Assembly: GCA_949126835.1 (NCBI GenBank) | Contig: OX421507.1 | Location: 15,476,202 to 15,540,201 of the forward strand | Length of the DNA: 64,000 nucleotides | Reading direction: 5' to 3' | Source: Anisus vortex | Taxonomy: Eukaryota > Mollusca > Gastropoda > Planorbidae | Part shown: positions 20,669 through 32,310 of the stretch, piece by piece | How the letters are laid out: each line of letters opens with the position of its first letter | Numbering within the stretch: position 1 is the stretch's first letter | The notes under the pieces: model-generated | The model's database searches: none | What the model was told of the DNA's origin: nothing | What the model saw: only the letters and a program-made list of their open reading frames with translations | Translations under genes and position numbers: made by a program

Positions 20669-23382
20669 CTGTAGACATTGAAAGTATACATTCTTAAAAT
20701 TTTGAATCCATTTTTTTGAGATACATAACGTATGGAAACTAACATAGTTCATGCTGTATTTAGCAAAAAAAATTTTTTACAAATCAATCAATAAAGAAGC
20801 CATTTTAAATGTGTATTGGACAGGGTACTCTAATATAACACTAAAAAGGTTTGGAATTTTAATTTTAGTCGAGCCTGGAGACTTTCAATCTCTGAGGTGT
20901 AAGATGGTATCTTTTTATTTTTTTTATTTTTAATTTTTATTTTTGGATGCTTTTTTTTAAGGCAAATGTCATAATGAAAAGCATATATAATGAATAGGAA
21001 AACACAATCATCCAGCAAAGATTAGCCACACCTCCCCAGATACAAACATCAAGGCAACTAAATATATACTCTGAACTGGATATATTAGCACCAAATCAAT
21101 TGGGTATGCCACACCCCCTGGGTGATTATGTGAAACTGGACTCCAAAATCATGAGCAGAGACTGCAACACTGTCTGCTACACATGGAAAAACATTCAAGG
21201 TCCCATCATGAAGGCCAAGCTTTGGGGCACAAAGCCAAGTCTTCTGAAGACAATTATCAAAGAGATGGGAATGATGGTCTTAAGTCTAAGCCAATGGGAA
21301 GCAGAAGATTGTTTTTAAGAAATGCAAAAGGGATACAAAAGTAAACTGGAAACAGTACCAGGATACAGTGCATCCTATCCTAAAGGCCTAAATGAAATGA
21401 ACCATAAACCTGGAAAACTGATAATGGACAGTATTGAGAATTGAGACAAAGGATTTTTTTCATGTTTAGATCACACAACAAGCCTACACAATAAAATACA
21501 GTTGATATTGAATAGCCTTAGAACAAACAAGTTGGTAGGAGTGAATTAAAATGTGTGAAGGTGTGGGGGAGAGGGGTGTAAATGCCTAGATTGGCAACTC
21601 TGTTGATTTACCAGACAAAGATTAAAAGTGCTGGTTCACCCAGATAACCTTGATGCTCGCGATGCCTTCAAGACCTGCCAACTATTTTATAGCCACCACC
21701 TGTGTTCAGTTCCTGATCAGATTCTTCTTGTATGGTGTTCTTGCTACATTATCATCTTTCACAACATTTAAAAACAAAACACACACTTGCAACGGCACAC
21801 ACTGAGTGATTTCCTAAACTTTAATACAAGATGTTGGTGAAGAGTGAAAAAAGATTGGAGGATTTGGTGGAAAGGTGGGGAGAGGCTATAACATAAGAAT
21901 ATGGAAAACAAAAAAACATCTGACTATAAAGTGGCGCTGGCTGCTGTCTACACAGCCCCCTACAGACGCCACTGGTGTTACAGTAATGTCATAATATCTA
22001 TGTGTTGTTGTAGTTGTTGCTGTGTTTTTATCTTTTTTTTTAACCAAAATCTCCACCAGGCCAACAAGACTTTGCCGCTAGCAAACCTTTAATACAGGCC
22101 CGCAGTGTTGATATTACCTCCACCCCACCTCACCCTGAAAATATTTTTTTCCTCTCAACTCTGTTCCCTCTCAGTTCAAGGCGAAATTTCTGTGGTAATC
22201 GGGTCAAGGTTGTATGACAATGAAAACATTAAGCCATATAAGCCACATAGGGAGGGGGTGTCGGAAGTGGAGGGGGGGGGGATTGTTTAACAATGATTCA
22301 GTGGAGTATTAAACTTGTCTCTAGCCTACCCCCACCCCACCCAGTGTTATCTTATCGCCCGACGCGTCTGACTATCTCGTCAACAGTATTATGATATAGC
22401 CCTATAATCAACTCTTTTTTTGTGTGTGTGTGCGTTGCTTTTAATGTGATTAATACACTAATCTAAGTATATGCATCTGATAACACACACACACACACAA
22501 TATAAGCGCACGTAACGCAAGGCGCAATGTAAGCATTATTGATAAATTCGCGGCGTCCAAAGGATTCGGTTATGAGCAAGTGAAGGGACACCACTTACCA
22601 TTGTAGCCCTTAAGATACATTTTCATTATACAAGCCTTCTTACTAAAACACGATCTCCCCCCCCCTCCTCCTCCCCGTCATTCCCACCTTTTCTTTTAAT
22701 ATGGACGTGCTTCGCCCCTGGAAAATATGTGCGTCCGCCACTGGCTGGATGGAAACAGCTGCAACATTCAGTCCAGACCGCGGGGTGGAAGGATTGTGTA
22801 AGAAACGTGTGTGCTTCGGCTGTGTGTGTATGCATGCATGCATGTGCGCCAGTCATTGCCACCGGAAATGATGGCTCATGTTACTCCCCCCTCCCTATGC
22901 GCTCCCCCCCAGCCTCATAACGGTTCCTACTGAAAAAAACAACATCACAGAGTCTTTTTACGTCGACGTGCATTAACCCCCCTTCCCCCCTTCTCTCACA
23001 CACACACGTTTTTACACCACCGCCCCTCCCTTTCTCTCAGACAAACGAGTGTTTTATGTATATTCGGATCTCCTGCACGTGATTACGTTGTGGTTTTAAA
23101 AAAAAGAGGCAAGGAAGGACAAAGCCCGTTACGAGGTCCATGTGTAATTAAAATGTAAATGTATGTGTGTGTACAATACTCAAAGACGCAAGGAGGGGGT
23201 GGGGGCGTATATAATATCTTCGAATGTTGGGCTAGAATTTAAAATGTTACATTGAGATCTTTGAAATGGAGCTTTCTCTCCCTCTCTCTCTCTCCGTGTA
23301 CTGCCGTATGTGTGTGTTGTGTGCTCTTCTGTGCGTGCAGTTTTATTGATTTCACGTAAGAAGCGGTTTTGTCAGTGCGATA

Positions 23383-23443
23383 GCCAAGATTCAAGATATA
23401 TATATATATAATATATATATTATATATATATAAATATCTTGGC
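23383..23443. repeat. AT-rich inverted repeat (hairpin)
   Basis: GCCAAGAT at 23383-23390 and its reverse complement ATCTTGGC at 23436-23443 flank about 45 bases of alternating AT that can pair with itself; a cruciform-prone site in SKI intron 3. Confidence 0.8.
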
Positions 23444-24600
23444 AGCGCTAAGGGGAAAAAAGACTGGGTGAACAGACGCTCCCATTCAACCCACCGTCAG
23501 GTGCAAGGAAATATAATTTTGTTTGTATGGTCAAACACACAAGAGATGAACGCAGTATCCTAATTACACCGGCTACCTATATTTTGAAGTGGTTAATTTT
23601 AAAGGTTCTCTCACCTTGTGTATGAAAAAGTCTCAAACTGAACACACAAGTAGGCCCTACGCTCTGTGGTACGCAAGTACAACGGAAGTCATGAGAATAT
23701 TTGTACAAACAGTCCTATTTAAACAACAATATACAGTGCTGCCAACTAATGAGAAACAAATAATTCGCTAAGCTTTGAAGTGTGCAATACAATTATCCCA
23801 GTTTATGCCACGCTGCCGGTTATAATTAGTCATGCGAGAAACCGTACACCGGACCATGAAAGGGGGGCCGGGGGGGGGGGACTTAAAGTCCTTGTTTCAT
23901 TTGCATTGGCTATCTGTCCGTTTGGATGGAACTGATGCATGTGAAAATGCTGGGAAAACATCAAGTGGCTTACGTAACACTTACGTTCAGCGGCGGTTGG
24001 ATCTTCTTACAGTAGGCTATATACGACATGTCAATCAAAGATATGCTTCAAAAGTGTGATGCCATGGGATCGGCGGAAAACTATAGGCCTACACAAGGGA
24101 AATGGGGAACAAGAAATAAAGAAGGGATTGAGAGGATGTGTGAATAAACCAGGCCAAAGTATATCGGTGATCCCCCCCTCCCCCTTTTCGATCAATCAAA
24201 CCCGCAATGTGTAAAGGAACAAAAATGTGTAAATAGGAACAACGCGCTTTCGGTAATCGGCTTCCATTGTTTGTGTCCACGTGACAGAGACACATAGAAC
24301 CGTCTTTGTCTTCTTATTTATGTACATACTCTGCAGACACACACAATAGACTCTCAAACAAACACAATACAGAGTGGTAGAGCAGGCAATGTGCACCAGA
24401 CTCACGCTATAGTGCATTTTATATTCAAACCCAATTGTGCACAGGTCTGCAGGCAACCCTAGGGGCAATCGACGAAACCAGCGACCACGAAAAACCGAAC
24501 CCAGTCCATTCAGTAGTCTAGAACGAGGTCCGTGTTGAATTTCTCACTATTTGTAAGGTTATGTTTAATCTCTCCTCTTACTTTTATCATTGATACATCT

Positions 24601-24671
24601 GTCTAGACATGCTTGGTCTAGACATGCTTGGTCTAGACATGCTTGGTCTAGACATGCTTGGTCTAGACATG
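24601..24671. promoter_or_regulatory. Tandem array of five GTCTAGAC Smad palindromes with p53-type half-sites
   Basis: A 15-bp unit GTCTAGACATGCTTG repeats from 24601: four whole units and a fifth partial one. GTCTAGAC (at 24601, 24616, 24631, 24646, 24661) is the perfect palindromic Smad3/Smad4-binding element. AGACATGCTT (24605, 24620, 24635, 24650) is a perfect RRRCWWGYYY p53-family half-site, with 5-bp spacers between successive half-sites. The array lies in intron 3 of a gene for a Smad corepressor. Sequence matches are direct observation; regulatory use is inference, since a small minisatellite could show this by chance. Confidence 0.5.
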
Positions 24672-25322
24672 ATACCTTTCCACTCCCTCTTCCACAAACT
24701 TTGTGACTTTTGCACAGACATAGACTAAACTAGGTCAGTTTATATTGCATAGTGGCAGCATGAAGACATATTAATTTATGTTGTTAAATGTATCAATTTT
24801 TTTTTAAATATATAGTACCAATGTGTTGTACCAATGTGTAGTCCGGGCCCATTAACTATAATAAGTCCTGCTAGTATGGGCAGTCAAAAATAGCACATGC
24901 CCAACCGTCTCTTCTGCTTCCCTGCAGTTTTGAAACCACGTTGGTGCATTTGGGATCTAAGCCTTCTAAAATAGGACCCTTTCAGACAGTTCCCAGCTGG
25001 AAGCTGGATGATTACAGCCTGTTTCCTTCTATAGAGACTCCACTAGGAGTCCACAGATTTATTGATGTTGGTAAACAATTCAGGGCTTGGCAGATGTTAT
25101 TGATAAATCATATTTTTAAGTCCAGCTAAAGTGTAAAATGACACAATTATATTTTTATGCTCTTTGTTCATATGTTAGAATAAAATTGGATATAAAGACA
25201 ACTGTTTGATTTTTTTTTAAATTCCAAGATATTTTTTCTTTAGCATTAGGGCAAACAACAATAAAAAAAAATGTACAAAGTCTGAAGTATTGATTCAATC
25301 TAATAAATGATTCTGAACTTAC

Positions 25323-25412
25323 CTTTCTGTTTCTGAATATGGCACCACTCTCTCTGGATTCAGAAGAACAGGGGGTCCGGTATGAAGATATGAGGGCAAT
25401 ATGGCAGCTAAT
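25323..25412 (-). CDS. SKI: SKI exon 3
   Basis: 90 bases, phase 2 in and out. Acceptor CTTTACAG|AT, donor AAAG|GTAAGT. Encodes LAAILPSYLHTGPPVLLNPE followed by RVVPYSETE; the PPVLLxPERVV segment is a recognisable conserved block of Ski proteins. Confidence 0.9.
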
Positions 25413-26782
25413 CTGTAAAGGAAAAAAAAAAAACTTTAATAAAAAAAACTGAATATTAAATTTGGTTTAAAATCTGTGAAGATAATGTTACCTTTATTCT
25501 TATAATATCTTATATTATGTTGAAATTTTCTTTGAATACAAAAGCTTACTGTGTCAACACTTCAACACCCCTATATGTGGTTTGAGAGTCTAGTCTTGTA
25601 TTTTGTAAGGGTTTTTAATGATATTAAGTTGCTAGTTTTACTGACTCTTTCAGGTAACCCATTCCGTGCCAAAATGCCACAAAGAAAGAATGAGAATTTG
25701 TGCATATTTTTCCTAGCTTTGGCAAAGGGCAAAGTTTTAATTTTATTTTTAGATTATTGTATTTTCTAAGTGATTTTTTGTAATAATTACACAAATTTTC
25801 TTTGACTCCTGAAAAATGAAGCTTGTTTTGATATGAAATGTACACTTAAAAAAAAAATTAATATTGAATCTGGCCATGGCATATATAAAGGCCTCAATGG
25901 AACAAATATTTCAGGTTGTAAATTAAAATTAAATAGGATCATAGTTTCTTAGCAAGTAGACAGTCTGAATCAGAGACACTGATGGCTATTTTATAATCTG
26001 AAATTTTATCTCACAGACTGCAGACATAGTATTATAATTATGCACACAGTGCCTTTTAATGCATATAAAATTAAGGAATCTTGTTTTTCTTGGGAACAGC
26101 AAAACCCATTTTCAAGTGTGTCTCTATTTCATAAAAAGATGCAGATTACCGAATTAAAAAAAAAGACCACTTCAAACACATTTCCTTAAAACTAAACTCA
26201 TAAATAGGAATATTGTTCACAAGATGAAGTAGCTCTTTCATCAACAGATCTACAAGTAGGCTACCTAATGTTTCTGTTTTATGTTAAAGCAAAAGAAATA
26301 TTTGTATATAAAAGTTTTCAAGATTTTTTATTAACATGTTGCTAAAATAACTTCAAACTGCGGAGATTGCTGGTAATCTAAAAGTAATTAATGTATCCTG
26401 TCAGACCGAATTGACCCAAAGGTCCGGTGAAGTAGTATGTTGTCCGTGCGGCAATGAGTTGGACTGGCAAAGATCCTGGGTTCAAATCCAGGTGAAGGCT
26501 AGGATTTGTTCCCTGGTCTTTAGGGTGTCCCTGAGTCTATCCAGCTCTGATAGGTACCCGACATTAGTTGTGGTAAAGCAAAGGCGGATGAGCATTGTGC
26601 TGGCCACACAATCCCCACAATGCCATGGCCACAGAAGGGCATATATACTTTTATAGAAATCTCTTCATAGATACTTTCAATTCCAGAAAGAAAAGACAAA
26701 TGATTGGTGAAGAAAAAAACTGTAGCCAAATCAACCATTCACAGCCATACATACATGATTAATAGGAAGATTGTAAACTTAC
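25413..26782 (-). other. SKI: SKI intron 2
   Basis: AT-rich, with one SINE copy at 26410-26655. No other feature seen. Confidence 0.6.
26410..26655 (+). mobile_element. tRNA-derived SINE, well preserved
   Basis: B box GGTTCAAATCC at 26479-26489, then GGTGAAGGCTAGGATTTGTT, 'ggtgtccctgagtctatccagctctgat', GGTACCCGACATTAGTTGTG, GCATTGTGCTGGCCACACAA and CCATGGCCACAGAAG. In SKI intron 2, antisense to the gene. Confidence 0.8.
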
Positions 26783-26988
26783 TGTTCTCTCATGATAGCT
26801 GGTGGTGGAATAAGCTTCCCTTCCTTGATTGCAGACAAAAGTGACGAGGGCCACTGAGTGTAAGCTGAGAGCTGCCTCAAGCTCATGGCATCCCAGGCTT
26901 GAGTAGGGGAAGCAGTGAGACTGTCAGACTCACTATCTGATTCAGTTTTGATTCTCTTCGAGTCATTTCTTAACAGCCTTTCAGGACT
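26783..26988 (-). CDS. SKI: SKI exon 2
   Basis: 206 bases, phase 0 in, phase 2 out. Acceptor ATTCCTCAG|AGT, donor AACA|GTAAGT. Encodes a serine/acid-rich segment beginning SPERLLRNDSKRIKTESDSE and ending PPPAIMRE. IKTE followed by acidic residues fits a negatively charged SUMO-acceptor consensus (psi-K-x-E). The rest resembles the proline-containing linker after the SAND domain of the family (AWDAMSLRQLSAYTQWPSSL). Confidence 0.88.
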
Positions 26989-28684
26989 CTGAGGAATTAA
27001 TTCAAACATTTCTTTGTAAATGACTTTATGAAATATTTTTTACAATATTTAACTAAACCCAATAAGGAACCCACCAGAAACTATATACAGGCTACATTTG
27101 CAAAGAAAAGTCAACATTTCATACCTTCCTCCCAATTCCACCCTGTACATTTTTTGGACCACCTTTTATGCACAAATAAGCTTCCCGACACCACCAACCC
27201 CTTATTTAAATTTTTTTTTGTTGACGTAGTCACAATGCATTGGTTCCACTATTTATAGTTTTTTTTAATATCATGTTTACTTGTGTTAAAAATGTATTAC
27301 AGAAGTACAATAGAACAATTACTGTAAATAACAAACTTTACCTAATTTCAAGAGATGGAAACATAAATCGATCAGACATAATTATGTTTTAAATACTAAT
27401 TTTAGTTGTGTATGAGCATTTAATCTTTATCTAATGTTAATTACTAGCCATTAATTAAAAATTCAGAATTTCATTTGCATTTGTAACATAATTATTGCAC
27501 ATTAGACTTGATCAGTCTGTCTTGATTGCGATCACAGCCATTCAAGCAAATTTTAAACTGGAAAACTTTTGCCTTGCTTTCATCCATAGACTTTTTCAAA
27601 ACCTCGGATGACATGGGCAAACAAATGACATCATCATCATCTTGCTAGATGATGTCGCAACAGTAATATGATTGTGTATAAAATATAATGTATGTGTAAT
27701 TTCAGCCAGTCTTCTGCCTGAGCAAGTGTTTTGTTTTATTGATTTTACATAGGCTACACACACATTTTTGCATACATACACATTCAGACAAGATCCCATC
27801 GCCCCTCCCATTTACTCATAATCTCCTTAAGCCAACCACTATCCTCCATGTGTTTGTACAATGTGGATGTCTGTTGGGTGAACTCATTTCAATATACATG
27901 GTGCTACCCATTTTCCCTTTAGCTAGCTCAATTTATATTTTAATATTAAAAAATGTAACTTGAAAACTGTATTAATAATTAATAGCACATTTGTGGTTGT
28001 CTGGGTTTACACAAGTAAAAGTGGTTGCAAAATGGTATATATAAAAAGATGGGATGATTTGTGAAATATTATTGAATATTTATATTTTGCCTATAAAATA
28101 TTATTAAATGTTTTATATATGCTTTCTTTCGGCCTTTTGACATAACCCTAATATACCTCTTGTACAATGAACCAGTTAGATTATAATGTAACATTTGTAA
28201 CTTCTGGGCATAAACCTGCCTACTTAACATTTGAAAAATTTGCAATAATGTGAAAAAAAAAATATTTTACTTTGGACTGAAATTTGTAATAACACTTTTT
28301 AATAATAATGTCATAATAAGTTACGGTACATACAATATTTGAAACACTCCATCAATGTTTAAAATTAATGTTAAGAAATAGGCCTACTCCACAAATTATG
28401 TTAACCATATATTCTATATATCTACATTTTGTAATTTTTTATTATGTGGCTTAACATTAAATTGTCTCAGTGTGTCTTTAGTGTTACTTTTATAACAAAT
28501 TATTTTGGAACATTTTTCAAACACTATTTTAATAATGATTATCAATTTAACAAGCCTTATGCCTTATACACTTGTGTGTTGATGTTTTTTTACTGTTGAA
28601 CTATTATCCAACTATTAGTAGGCCTACCTACACAGTGCCTCCATTTGTAAACATTCAGCTTTTATACTACAAAATATTAAAAGA

Positions 28685-29139
28685 AGAGTGGTTAAATTGT
28701 TGGGCACAGGGCACAACCGGAAGATGTGTCTTCCCACATAAACCATATACCCAAACCAGATGAAAATGACCCACGCCCTACAGAGACTATATCAAGTGAC
28801 TATCTTTCGCCTGCGTACAAGACATGTACATCTAAACTCGCACCGTAACCGCATCAAACCAGAAAAGGCGGCGGCATGCCCCATATCTATAAACACCAAA
28901 ATGAAACAGTTGCAAGTCACCTTTTGACTGTCTGGCACAGCGAGACATACAAAATGTCTACCTCCCCAGAACACCAAATCTCTTTAACACCCTGTACACA
29001 AACTACGAACAGCTACAAAAAGTATGCAATTTCTTCACCATAGCCTCAGGCCGAGGGCAAGTGCCCAGATGGCTGCTGGATTGGAATGATGAGGATGATG
29101 AATGATACTACAAACATTATTGAATTCCTACTATATTAT
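28685..29139 (+). mobile_element. LINE ORF2 3'-tail fragment, copy 1 of a tandem duplication
   Basis: The plus strand encodes VTIFRLRTRHVHLNSHRNRI, then after one frameshift FDCLAQRDIQNVYLPRTPNL through VPRWLLDWNDEDDE and a stop at 29103-29105. This is the Cys/His-containing C-terminal region seen after the reverse transcriptase in several LINE families. The copy is a pseudogene, truncated at the 5' side. Confidence 0.7.
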
Positions 29140-29588
29140 AGAGTGGTTAAATTGTTGGGCACAGGGCACAACCGGAAGATGTGTCTTCCCACATAAACCA
29201 TATACCCAAACCAGATGAAAATGACCCACGCCCTACAGAGACTATATCAAGTGACTATCTTTCGCATGCGCACAGGACATGTACATCTAAACTCGCACCT
29301 TAACCGCATCAAACCAGAAAAGGCGGCGGCATGCCCCATATCTATAAACACCAAAATGAAACAGTTGCAAGTCACCTTTTGACTGTCTGGCACTGCGAGA
29401 CATACAAAATGTCTAACTCCCCAGAACACCAAATCTCTTTAACACCCTGTATACAAACTACGAACAGCTACAAAAAGTATGCAATTTCTTCACCATAGCC
29501 TCAGGCCGAGGGCAAGTGCCCAGATGGCTGCTGGATTGGAATGATGAGGATGATACTACAAACATTATTGAATTCCTACTATATTATA
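29140..29588 (+). mobile_element. LINE ORF2 3'-tail fragment, copy 2 of a tandem duplication
   Basis: Repeats 28685-29139 at an offset of 455 bases with only about ten differences, including loss of a short GATGA-type segment near the end. The whole unit including flanking non-element sequence (gaattcctactatatta) is repeated, so it is a local duplication and not a second insertion. Confidence 0.9.
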
Positions 29589-30285
29589 TCATATGCTAGA
29601 TTCATTAGTCATTAGTCTTCATAATATAAGTACTGTCACAGGACTATGACCACATAACTTGTACAATGTAGACTCAACGCAGGCTGCTTCATATAAATTG
29701 TAATTCATTTAATGCATAGTCAACTGTACCAATAGATTCAATATACATTCACATCTCTGACATTCTGGTTAGGTCTTGAGTTGGTCGTGGTTTCAACTTC
29801 AACTTGGGGCGAATACTTAGATTCAACACACGACTTGCTTACGAGTATGCAATCTCAACGTCAACTGACTATCCATTTAGTTTCTCCGTTGCGATCTAGA
29901 CTTTTCATACTCTCTCCACTTCCATACTACAGTGCAATATTGTACATTCAATAACAAGTATACTTTATATTATTTATCCCTTATATAATAACTCATGCAC
30001 ACTTGCTATATTACATATATATTAATACTACAGCTCCTTGACAAGTATATTTATTTAAAAGCTTTAGTGAGGCTTAGGTTATACTAGGCTATAGAATAGG
30101 CCTATGCCTATAGAATAGGTAGACTTTATATTACCTATGCCTATATTAACATTGGAGCTAATTTAGACAGAGATTAGTAGTAGGCCCACTTGTACTTCTT
30201 TTACTATCTATATATTAATAAAGTAGACTGTGTGTGTGCTCAACCAATCATATTAGTATTAGTTAATTTTAAACGGTCCTAATTT

Positions 30286-30715
30286 TATGGGTCCGAAACA
30301 TGGCGAACGACAGGGATAACTAAAAATAGACTCCAGACCTTTGTTAACAGATGCCTAAGAAATATACTCAGAATAAAATGGTTCGACAAGGTAGAAAACT
30401 CTAAGCTGTGGGAGAGGTGTGGACAAAGAAAGGTAGAACAACAAATCATGGAAAGGAAGTGGAGATGGATTGGACACACCCTCAGGAAAGATAACACCAA
30501 CAGAGCTAGACAGGCCTTATAGTGGAATCCCCAGGATAAACTGCATAGAGGAAGACCCAAGCGAACATGGAGACGAAGCATACTGGATGAAACCGAAATA
30601 ACTGGAAAGAGCTGGGAAGAATTGAAGCGACTAGCAAGAGACCGTGAAGAGTGGCGTGCTTTGACAGAGGCCCTATGTTCCACAAGGAACCCAAAGGACA
30701 GATGATGATGATGAT
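30286..30715 (+). pseudogene. Reverse-transcriptase-type LINE, C-terminal remnant
   Basis: 140 codons in one frame from YGSETWRTTG to the TGA at 30703-30705. Blocks LQTFVNRCLRNILRIKWFDK, RKWRWIGHTLRK, and RGRPKRTWRRSILDE are hallmarks of the common LINE protein often annotated as endonuclease-reverse transcriptase. One in-frame TAG at 30520-30522 (where the family reads QAL-x-WNPQ) breaks it. The 3' end runs into a (GAT)n tail. It is 5'-truncated and lies in SKI intron 1, antisense. Confidence 0.85.
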
Positions 30716-30789
30716 GAATTTAAAGACACGTGACCTTATTGTCTCAAATTATACTTTGGCGATTTCACTTCAGACATGTATCTTCACTA

Positions 30790-30855
30790 GCTAAGTGGTT
30801 TACGTATCGGACTGCCATAAGGGCGACCCTGGTTTAATTCTCCAGTTAGTCTAAT
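30790..30855 (+). mobile_element. tRNA-like SINE head
   Basis: A-box-like TAGCTAAGTGGTTTACG followed by TCGGACTGCCATAAGG and a degenerate B box GGTTTAATTCTCC. The layout matches tRNA-headed SINEs; the B box is eroded, so it is not a functional tRNA gene. Confidence 0.55.
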
Positions 30856-31386
30856 ATCTTTTTTTCAATTAATATTTCTTTTTTTAAAAAAGATTGAAAA
30901 TCTACTAGCATCATGGGGCTATTTAAATAATTGTTAAATAACAAGACTAGCTTATTTTTTTACCCGATTACAATATTTATTTTTAAATTACTTTCCTAAA
31001 AGTCTTCAGTAAAAAAAATATTATTTTTTTAATTATTACATTTATAATTTATAGATTTCTGTTTATTGTAGTTCATAAATTTTCTATCTGTAGCTTATTA
31101 TAAATACAGGCCTGTTTTATTTTCACACAGGCAACGCCAGGGAATTTAGTTTGTTTATCATAAATCATAAGTTATAAAAACTTATAGCCCAGTAATACTA
31201 ATAGTTCATAACGACATAACTTATTATAAGTAGGCCCTATGCTAGGTATTCCTATGCCCTAGAGGCCTATTGAATCCTATTCTTAACTAGACTAGACTGT
31301 GTGGAAAACACAATTTGAAAAATAATATAGTCTAGATTAAAAGTCTATCTATAGTCTATAGAAACAACAAAATTTAATAGGCCTAC

Positions 31387-32310
31387 CTGTCTTCTTTTCT
31401 GTTTATGATTAGCATCAAATCTTGCTTTGACTTCTTCAATAGCATCCTGAAGTCTGCCATTATCATTGAGATTCTGATCTTTTGCTAATAGCAAGTAGGA
31501 TCTCCAATTTGAAGAATCAAATCCCCAATGACATGTACGATTTTCAAGCGATTTATGTGAGTGACAAACAAATTTTGAGGGGCTAAACATTCCATAACAA
31601 TCCTCACAACAAATGCATTTTGAATCCGATGATGTGTAATGTTCTGGACTAAAGATACCTTTACACTTACCAAAACATTCATGGTACACTTTGAAGCTAT
31701 TTCGAGATGGTGGCTCTTTGCTTAGCTCTGGAGACACATGCAGCAGAGCATTGCAGAGCCTTTCAGCATCAGTTTTGGTAATAAGTCCACAACTTGGAGC
31801 ATTTGAAGGTAAAATGTTAATAACTTTTAAGGTTTCGAGCTGAGCTTGATTACATCTTGAACAAAAAATATGCAGTTCATCACATACGGCATTTATTTGT
31901 TGCAACGTAAATTCTCGAAGAACAGTATTTAAAATCTGAGGCAAGCATAAACGCTTTTCTCCACCAACGCTAAAACATGCAATAGTTTCACCTTCTAACA
32001 TAGTATCCGAACGTTCACTTTTCGTGGTATCCACCGGTGTAAACACAGGCATTTGTTGAATAGGGAAAGGAGGTGGGGCGAATATAGGGTTTTCATATTC
32101 AATATTCTTGTCATCAGATAGTTTCTTAGTCCCGGCCAATGCTTTTTGATAATCTTCTATATTAATATCAATAGAGCTCATCTTTGATAACTGGCCTGCA
32201 GTTCGAAGCGGCAACCCGTTAGGACCGCTAAGACTTCGGACAGCAGAAGTTTGGAAGGTTTGCACAACCCGCTTTATATCGGGGTTCACATGAGAATTGT
32301 AGTCTTCCAT
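31387..32310 (-). CDS. SKI: SKI exon 1: R-Smad motif, DHD and SAND-like domains
   Basis: 308 residues; the first ATG after an in-frame TGA 12 bases upstream; its context TTCATGG is weak at -3. Residues 12-30 (VVQTFQ...RSLSGP) match the N-terminal R-Smad-binding helix of the family. Residues about 85-192 are the Ski/Sno/Dac (DHD) domain, with GEKRLCLPQIL, LQQINAVCDELHI and SCGLITKTDAERLCNALL almost as in vertebrates. Residues about 205-285 are the SAND-like Smad4-binding domain, with the zinc-ligand region CxxCxxC...FVCHSH and RTCHWGFDSSNW. The donor is CAG|GTAGGC in phase 0; it overlaps a TAGGCCTA octamer at 31378-31385. Confidence 0.95.

Larger units (their letters stand above)
20669..25322 (-). 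other. SKI: SKI intron 3
   Basis: 4.65 kb. The part from about 22.1 to 24.5 kb is visibly richer in GC and CpG than the rest of the gene and includes CACGTG boxes (23077, 24279), (CT)n at 23276-23294, an AT hairpin (23383-23443) and a G run at 23866-23880. The Smad-type palindrome array lies at its distal edge. An unrecognised stretch of open sequence lies at 21100-21318. An alternative promoter or enhancer is possible but not shown. Confidence 0.5.
26989..31386 (-). other. SKI: SKI intron 1
   Basis: 4.4 kb. Holds the tandemly duplicated LINE tail (28685-29588), a second type of LINE tail (30286-30715), a tRNA-like SINE head (30790-30855) and four TAGGCCTA octamers plus the one at the donor. 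27000-28560 is AT-rich with nothing recognised. Confidence 0.6.
16146..32310 (-). other. SKI: SKI/SnoN gene model, seven coding exons
   Basis: Spliced coding sequence on the minus strand: 32310-31387, 26988-26783, 25412-25323, 20668-20445, 17283-17078, 16907-16812, 16400-16146. Together 2001 bases, 666 residues plus stop. Intron phases match at all six junctions (0, 2, 2, 1, 0, 0) and every intron has GT...AG ends. The product is the single invertebrate relative of vertebrate SKI and SKIL (SnoN): a nuclear corepressor that binds R-Smads and Smad4, recruits N-CoR/HDAC complexes and damps TGF-beta/BMP signalling. Exon 1 carries the R-Smad motif, the Dachshund-homology domain and the SAND-like Smad4-binding domain; exons 5-7 carry the C-terminal coiled coil. 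Vertebrate SKI and SnoN are of similar total length. Upstream lie a TATA-like box, an out-of-frame uORF and a CRE cluster. Confidence 0.9.

Noticed and set aside
28792..29432. Two similar 61-residue minus-strand frames
   Set aside because: Shadows of the duplicated LINE tail; the plus strand reads as the known C-terminal region.
30285..30694. Minus-strand frames of 132 and 62 residues
   Set aside because: They are shadows of the plus-strand LINE remnant, which carries the recognisable motifs.
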